From positions 1 through 9,637 of the forward strand of contig CACZQX010000353.1 in assembly GCA_902783445.1 (NCBI GenBank): 9,637 nt of DNA, given 5' to 3'. Below are positions 7,701-9,637 of the stretch, one piece after another. The position numbers and the translations under genes are program-made. This DNA is from an uncultured Lachnospiraceae bacterium (GTDB lineage: Bacteria; Bacillota; Clostridia; Lachnospirales; Lachnospiraceae). The notes beneath the pieces are model-generated. The model was not told where the DNA came from. It saw nothing but the letters and a program-made list of their open reading frames with translations, and did not search any database. Positions within the stretch are counted from its first letter, which is position 1. Every line of letters begins with the position of its first letter.

Positions 7701-8983
7701 ATAAACTTCATATCCTGACCGCCGATATCAAGAATGGCATCAACATCGGGATTGAAGAATGAAGCGGCATAGTAATGTGATACCGTTTCAACTTCGCCTT
7801 CATCAAGACGAAGAGCAGCCTTAACCAAAGCTTCACCATATCCCGTTGAACAAGATGAAACGATTTTGGCAGTAGGTGGTAATACTTTTTCTATTTCCTT
7901 CATGGCACGAATTGTTGTGCCAAGCATATTTCCGTTATTATTATCGTAGAAGGAATACAAGAGATTGCCGTTTTCATCAACCAAGGCAACTTTTGTTGTG
8001 GTTGAACCCGCATCGATACCCAAATAGCAGTTTCCCGAATAAGTCGAAATATCGGCTTTTACTACGGTATGTTTTGCATGTCTTGCGGTAAATTCCGCAT
8101 ATTCGGCCTCGTCCTTAAATAGAGGATCCATACGGGAAATTTCCTGGTTCATTTGTATGCCTTGTGATAAACGATCGCGAAGATCGGTTATGGACATTTC
8201 GTATTTTTCATCATAATTCATTGCTGCACCCATTGCGGCAAAAAGATGAGAATGTCTCGGAGCAATGATTTGATCTCCGGTAAGTTTAAGCGTTCTTATG
8301 AAAGCCTCGCGTAGTTCCGATAAAAAGTGAAGAGGACCGCCAAGGAAAGCAACATTACCTCTGATTGGTTTACCGCAAGCAAGACCGGAAATTGTTTGGT
8401 TAACAACGGCCTGAAAAATAGAAGCTGCCAAATCCTCTTTTGTGGCACCTTCGTTAATAAGAGGCTGAATATCCGTTTTTGCGAAAACTCCGCATCTTGC
8501 GGCAATCGGGTAGAGAGCTTTGTATTCTTTGGCATATTCGTTAAGACCCGAAGAATCGGTTTGCAAAAGCGAAGCCATCTGGTCGATAAATGAGCCTGTA
8601 CCACCGGCGCAGACACCATTCATTCTCTGTTCGATACCGTTTGAAAAATAGATGATTTTAGCGTCCTCGCCACCAAGCTCGATTGCTACATCGCAGTGAG
8701 GAGCATAGTCGCGAAGAGAAGTTGAAACAGCCACAACTTCTTGGACAAAAGGTGTATCAAGATGCTTTGAAAGCTGAAGTCCGCCGGAACCTGTAATAAC
8801 AGGATGAACGGTAATCTCACCCAATTCTTTTCCCGCATCGGCAATTAAATCAGCCAAAGTTTCCTGTATATTTGCGTAATGTCTTCTGTAATCGGAGAAA
8901 AGTATTTCGTTATTTTCATTAATAACCGCAACTTTTACCGTTGTGGATCCGATATCCACTCCTAATTTATAAATGTTACTCAT
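4724..8983 (-). CDS. Giant fused acyl-CoA dehydratase activase-related protein (two HgdC/BadF activase modules plus DUF2229 and HgdB-like regions)
   Basis: 1419-residue cytoplasmic iron-sulfur ATPase. Module 1 (about 5-255): GVDIGSTTVK at 8-17, GGEDAK at 104, Cys125 in CAGGTG, Cys164. Module 2 (about 319-575): GIDAGSTTTK at 322-331, GGQDMK at 421, Cys444 in CSSGCGS, Cys483. Both are ASKHA-fold ATPases like HgdC, which uses ATP to push one electron into a radical dehydratase. A linker follows with CQGCTNHC (605-612) and Cys631 (GNRCEKG), then a DUF2229-type region (from about 670; Cys721, Cys746, Cys763, Cys937), then a COG3581/HgdB-like end (Cys1062, QTGGGCRAS with Cys1097, Cys1354, Cys1360). 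It is thus activase and probable electron-acceptor protein in one chain. The start has GAGG about seven bases upstream and sits 67 bases after the preceding gene. No dehydratase, CoA-transferase or ferredoxin gene is adjacent, so the substrate is unknown. Domain identity is firm; biochemical role is inference. Confidence 0.92.
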   Translation of the reverse strand: MSNIYKLGVDIGSTTVKVAVINENNEILFSDYRRHYANIQETLADLIADAGKELGEITVHPVITGSGGLQLSKHLDTPFVQEVVAVSTSLRDYAPHCDVAIELGGEDAKIIYFSNGIEQRMNGVCAGGTGSFIDQMASLLQTDSSGLNEYAKEYKALYPIAARCGVFAKTDIQPLINEGATKEDLAASIFQAVVNQTISGLACGKPIRGNVAFLGGPLHFLSELREAFIRTLKLTGDQIIAPRHSHLFAAMGAAMNYDEKYEMSITDLRDRLSQGIQMNQEISRMDPLFKDEAEYAEFTARHAKHTVVKADISTYSGNCYLGIDAGSTTTKVALVDENGNLLYSFYDNNNGNMLGTTIRAMKEIEKVLPPTAKIVSSCSTGYGEALVKAALRLDEGEVETVSHYYAASFFNPDVDAILDIGGQDMKFIKVKDGVIENVLLNEACSSGCGSFIETFAKSLNYSVIDFAKEALFAKDPIDLGTRCTVFMNSNVKQAQKEGASVADISAGLAYSVIKNALFKVIKVADPESLGKHIVVQGGTFYNDAVLRSFEKIAEHEVIRPDIAGIMGAFGAALIAKERHTDCHVTHMLTFEEIHEFEYTTSMTRCQGCTNHCLLTINKFNDGRRFISGNRCEKGLGKEKKDDSIPNLYKFKHELLFNRELLTKEQATRGTVGIPRVLNMYENYPFWATFFTKLGFSVVVSPDSTRKIYEMGIESIPSESECYPAKLAHGHIEWLISQNVDFIFYPCVAYEREEVADANNHYNCPIVTSYPENIKNNVESICKGKVQFLNPFLAMTDFKVFSEALVRIFAGNNGFMITENEILAAAKEGWDEMARCRQAIYDEGKRVLKYLEKTGKQGIVLSGRPYHIDSEINHGIPDLITSYGVAVLSEDSISDLADVERPLIVLDQWMYHSRLYKAANYIKTTDNLNLIQLNSFGCGLDAVTTDQVNDILSGSGKIYTVLKIDEVNNLGAARIRIRSLLSALKVREKLNLDRTIVSAAHNRVEFTKEMRENYTVIAPQMSPIHFDLIAPALRTCGFNVEVLDNDNKQAVNAGLKYVNNDACYPSIIVVGQIMHALTSGKYDLNKTAVLITQTGGGCRASNYIGFIRRALAKAGMGHIPVISLSVQGLEKNSGFKPTLDMIYKALYAICFGDIFMRVLYRMRPYEKVPGSANALHEKWKKICLEALCKKGIMSRRKFAKICKGIVEDFDNLPIHEDMVKPRVGVVGEILVKFLPMANNYVIDLLEREGAEGVMPDLLDFMYYSFYNSFFKVEHYGISKKSARISKLVIMYMDHVRKPYYKACKASKHFDPPADIKELAKMAEEFVSIGNQTGEGWFLTGEMLELIHNGAPNIICSQPFACLPNHIIGKGVIKELRYKHPEANIVAVDYDPGASEVNQLNRIKLMLATARENLKKAGKLQ

Positions 8984-9019
8984 ATAAACCTCACACTCTA
9001 TATATTTCTAAACATAGTA

Positions 9020-9043
9020 TTAGCAGGCTTTGACCCCTGCTAA
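9020..9043 (-). other. Intergenic hairpin between the zinc-ribbon gene and the activase gene
   Basis: TTAGCAGG (9020-9027) and CCTGCTAA (9036-9043) form an eight-pair perfect stem with an eight-base loop. It starts seven bases after the stop of the upstream gene on the - strand. No T-run follows (TACTATG), so full termination is unlikely; a processing site, 3' end stabiliser or partial terminator that sets unequal expression of the two genes is more plausible. Confidence 0.5.
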
Positions 9044-9050
9044 ACTAAAA

Positions 9051-9524
9051 TTACTGTAATTTTCTTCCTTCTTTTCCTATGTATCTGACTTGACCTTTGT
9101 TGCCGCCCGTTACCTGAACTTCACCGACTTCGTTAACATCGAATGTAGCACTTTGAATTTCTTCTGCTGACATTTTATGTACACAATCCGGACAAAATCT
9201 TCCGTATCTGAGTTTTGCGCCGCAAATCTCGCATGTAATATATTCGTCGCTTCCAGGCGGAATCTCAAGACGACCTTCTCTTAAGTATTTGTTGATATGT
9301 TCTTTGGAAATGCCGGTTGCTTCTTCGATTTCGAGAGCATTGGCAGGGCCGTTCTCATATAAGTAGTCACGGACAGCCTGAAATTGTTCGGCATCTATAC
9401 GAGTACAGTTTTCGCAATACATACGTCCTATGCCGACAAATTCAAATGTGCCGCCGCAGCGTTTACATATTTTTTTTCGTCTTTTAGTTTTTAGTTTCGG
9501 ACCCCTAACCAAATCTTCCCACAT
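9051..9524 (-). CDS. Double zinc-ribbon, HTH-containing protein (YvyF/TIGR03826-like putative regulator)
   Basis: 157-residue soluble protein. After a basic N-terminus (KLKTKRRKK) comes a zinc ribbon with Cys20-x2-Cys23 and Cys37-x2-Cys40, then a helical segment at about 44-86 resembling a helix-turn-helix (ALEIEEATGISKEHINKYLREGRL), then a second ribbon with Cys98-x2-Cys101 and Cys111-x2-Cys114, and a polar tail. The layout of Cys4 ribbon, HTH and a xREGRL motif resembles the flagellar-operon protein YvyF (TIGR03826), but no flagellar gene is here, so a flagellar role should not be assumed. Likely a DNA-binding regulator or adaptor. The start is well supported by CAGGAG six bases upstream. 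It is first in a probable two-gene operon with the 1419-residue activase-related gene, separated by 67 bases and a hairpin. Family placement is from memory of the motif pattern. Confidence 0.82.
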   Translation of the reverse strand: MWEDLVRGPKLKTKRRKKICKRCGGTFEFVGIGRMYCENCTRIDAEQFQAVRDYLYENGPANALEIEEATGISKEHINKYLREGRLEIPPGSDEYITCEICGAKLRYGRFCPDCVHKMSAEEIQSATFDVNEVGEVQVTGGNKGQVRYIGKEGRKLQ

Positions 9525-9637
9525 AATTTACTCCTGAATGTAAAAAACAACATAAATTATCTTGATTTTACTATAACATAAAAACAAAAAATATAAAATA
9601 TACATTTCAATTAATTCGTATATGTAGTATAATATTA
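9525..9637 (-). promoter_or_regulatory. Probable promoter region of the zinc-ribbon/activase operon
   Basis: Very AT-rich 113-base stretch. On the - strand an extended -10 (TG-T-TATAGT, 9570-9578) lies about 45 bases before the start codon; no good -35 is seen at the usual spacing, which an extended -10 can tolerate. On the + strand TATAAT (9628-9633) with a poor -35 (TTTCAA, 9605-9610, 17-base spacing) hints at a divergent promoter whose gene lies beyond the right edge. The divergent call is weak. Confidence 0.45.

Noticed and set aside
8296..8619. 107-codon open frame on the - strand
   Set aside because: Out-of-frame shadow of the activase gene, with no ribosome site or family resemblance.
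4724..8983. Plain 2-hydroxyglutaryl-CoA dehydratase activator HgdC
   Set aside because: HgdC is about 260 residues; this protein has two such modules plus about 840 further residues, and no hgdA/hgdB genes are adjacent.

Overview
The window looks like chromosomal DNA from a low-GC Gram-positive anaerobe, most likely a clostridial species of the Lachnospiraceae type. This rests on AT-rich sequence, AGGAG-like ribosome binding sites, a hybrid kinase with a seven-helix membrane sensor, a REC/HD-GYP/GGDEF regulator, and a very large iron-sulfur activase-type protein typical of strict anaerobes. The taxonomic call is inference; there is no rRNA or other marker here.

Left part (1-4220, + strand): a two-gene signalling operon. 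The first gene, cut by the left edge, is a membrane hybrid histidine kinase with 7 TM helices, HisKA, HATPase, REC and HPt. Eleven bases after its stop begins a 522-residue response regulator with REC, HD-GYP and GGDEF domains. Together they read as a full His-Asp-His-Asp phosphorelay feeding cyclic-di-GMP turnover.

Middle (4221-4723): a 503-base non-coding stretch between convergent operons, unusually rich in structure. It holds a long-range inverted repeat, a consensus sigma-A promoter (TTGACA, 16 bases, TATAAT) followed within about 85 bases by a strong intrinsic terminator with no gene between (a candidate small RNA of about 79 nt), a 19-base-arm inverted repeat, and three hairpins whose arms share a GGCAA-type core. 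The hairpin next to the right-hand gene is probably the shared terminator of the convergent transcripts.

Right part (4724-9524, - strand): a probable two-gene operon. The promoter-proximal gene encodes a 157-residue protein with two four-cysteine zinc ribbons around a helix-turn-helix-like segment, resembling the YvyF/TIGR03826 family. The distal gene encodes a 1419-residue protein that fuses two HgdC/BadF-type ATP-dependent activase modules, a cysteine-rich linker, a DUF2229-type region and a C-terminal HgdB-like (COG3581-type) region. Each activase module keeps the cysteine pair with the same 39-residue spacing as the cluster ligands of HgdC, so the two modules may form an internal pseudo-dimer around one [4Fe-4S] cluster. 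No dehydratase or CoA-transferase gene is visible next to it, so its substrate is unknown. The last 113 bases hold the likely promoter of this operon and perhaps a divergent one cut by the edge.
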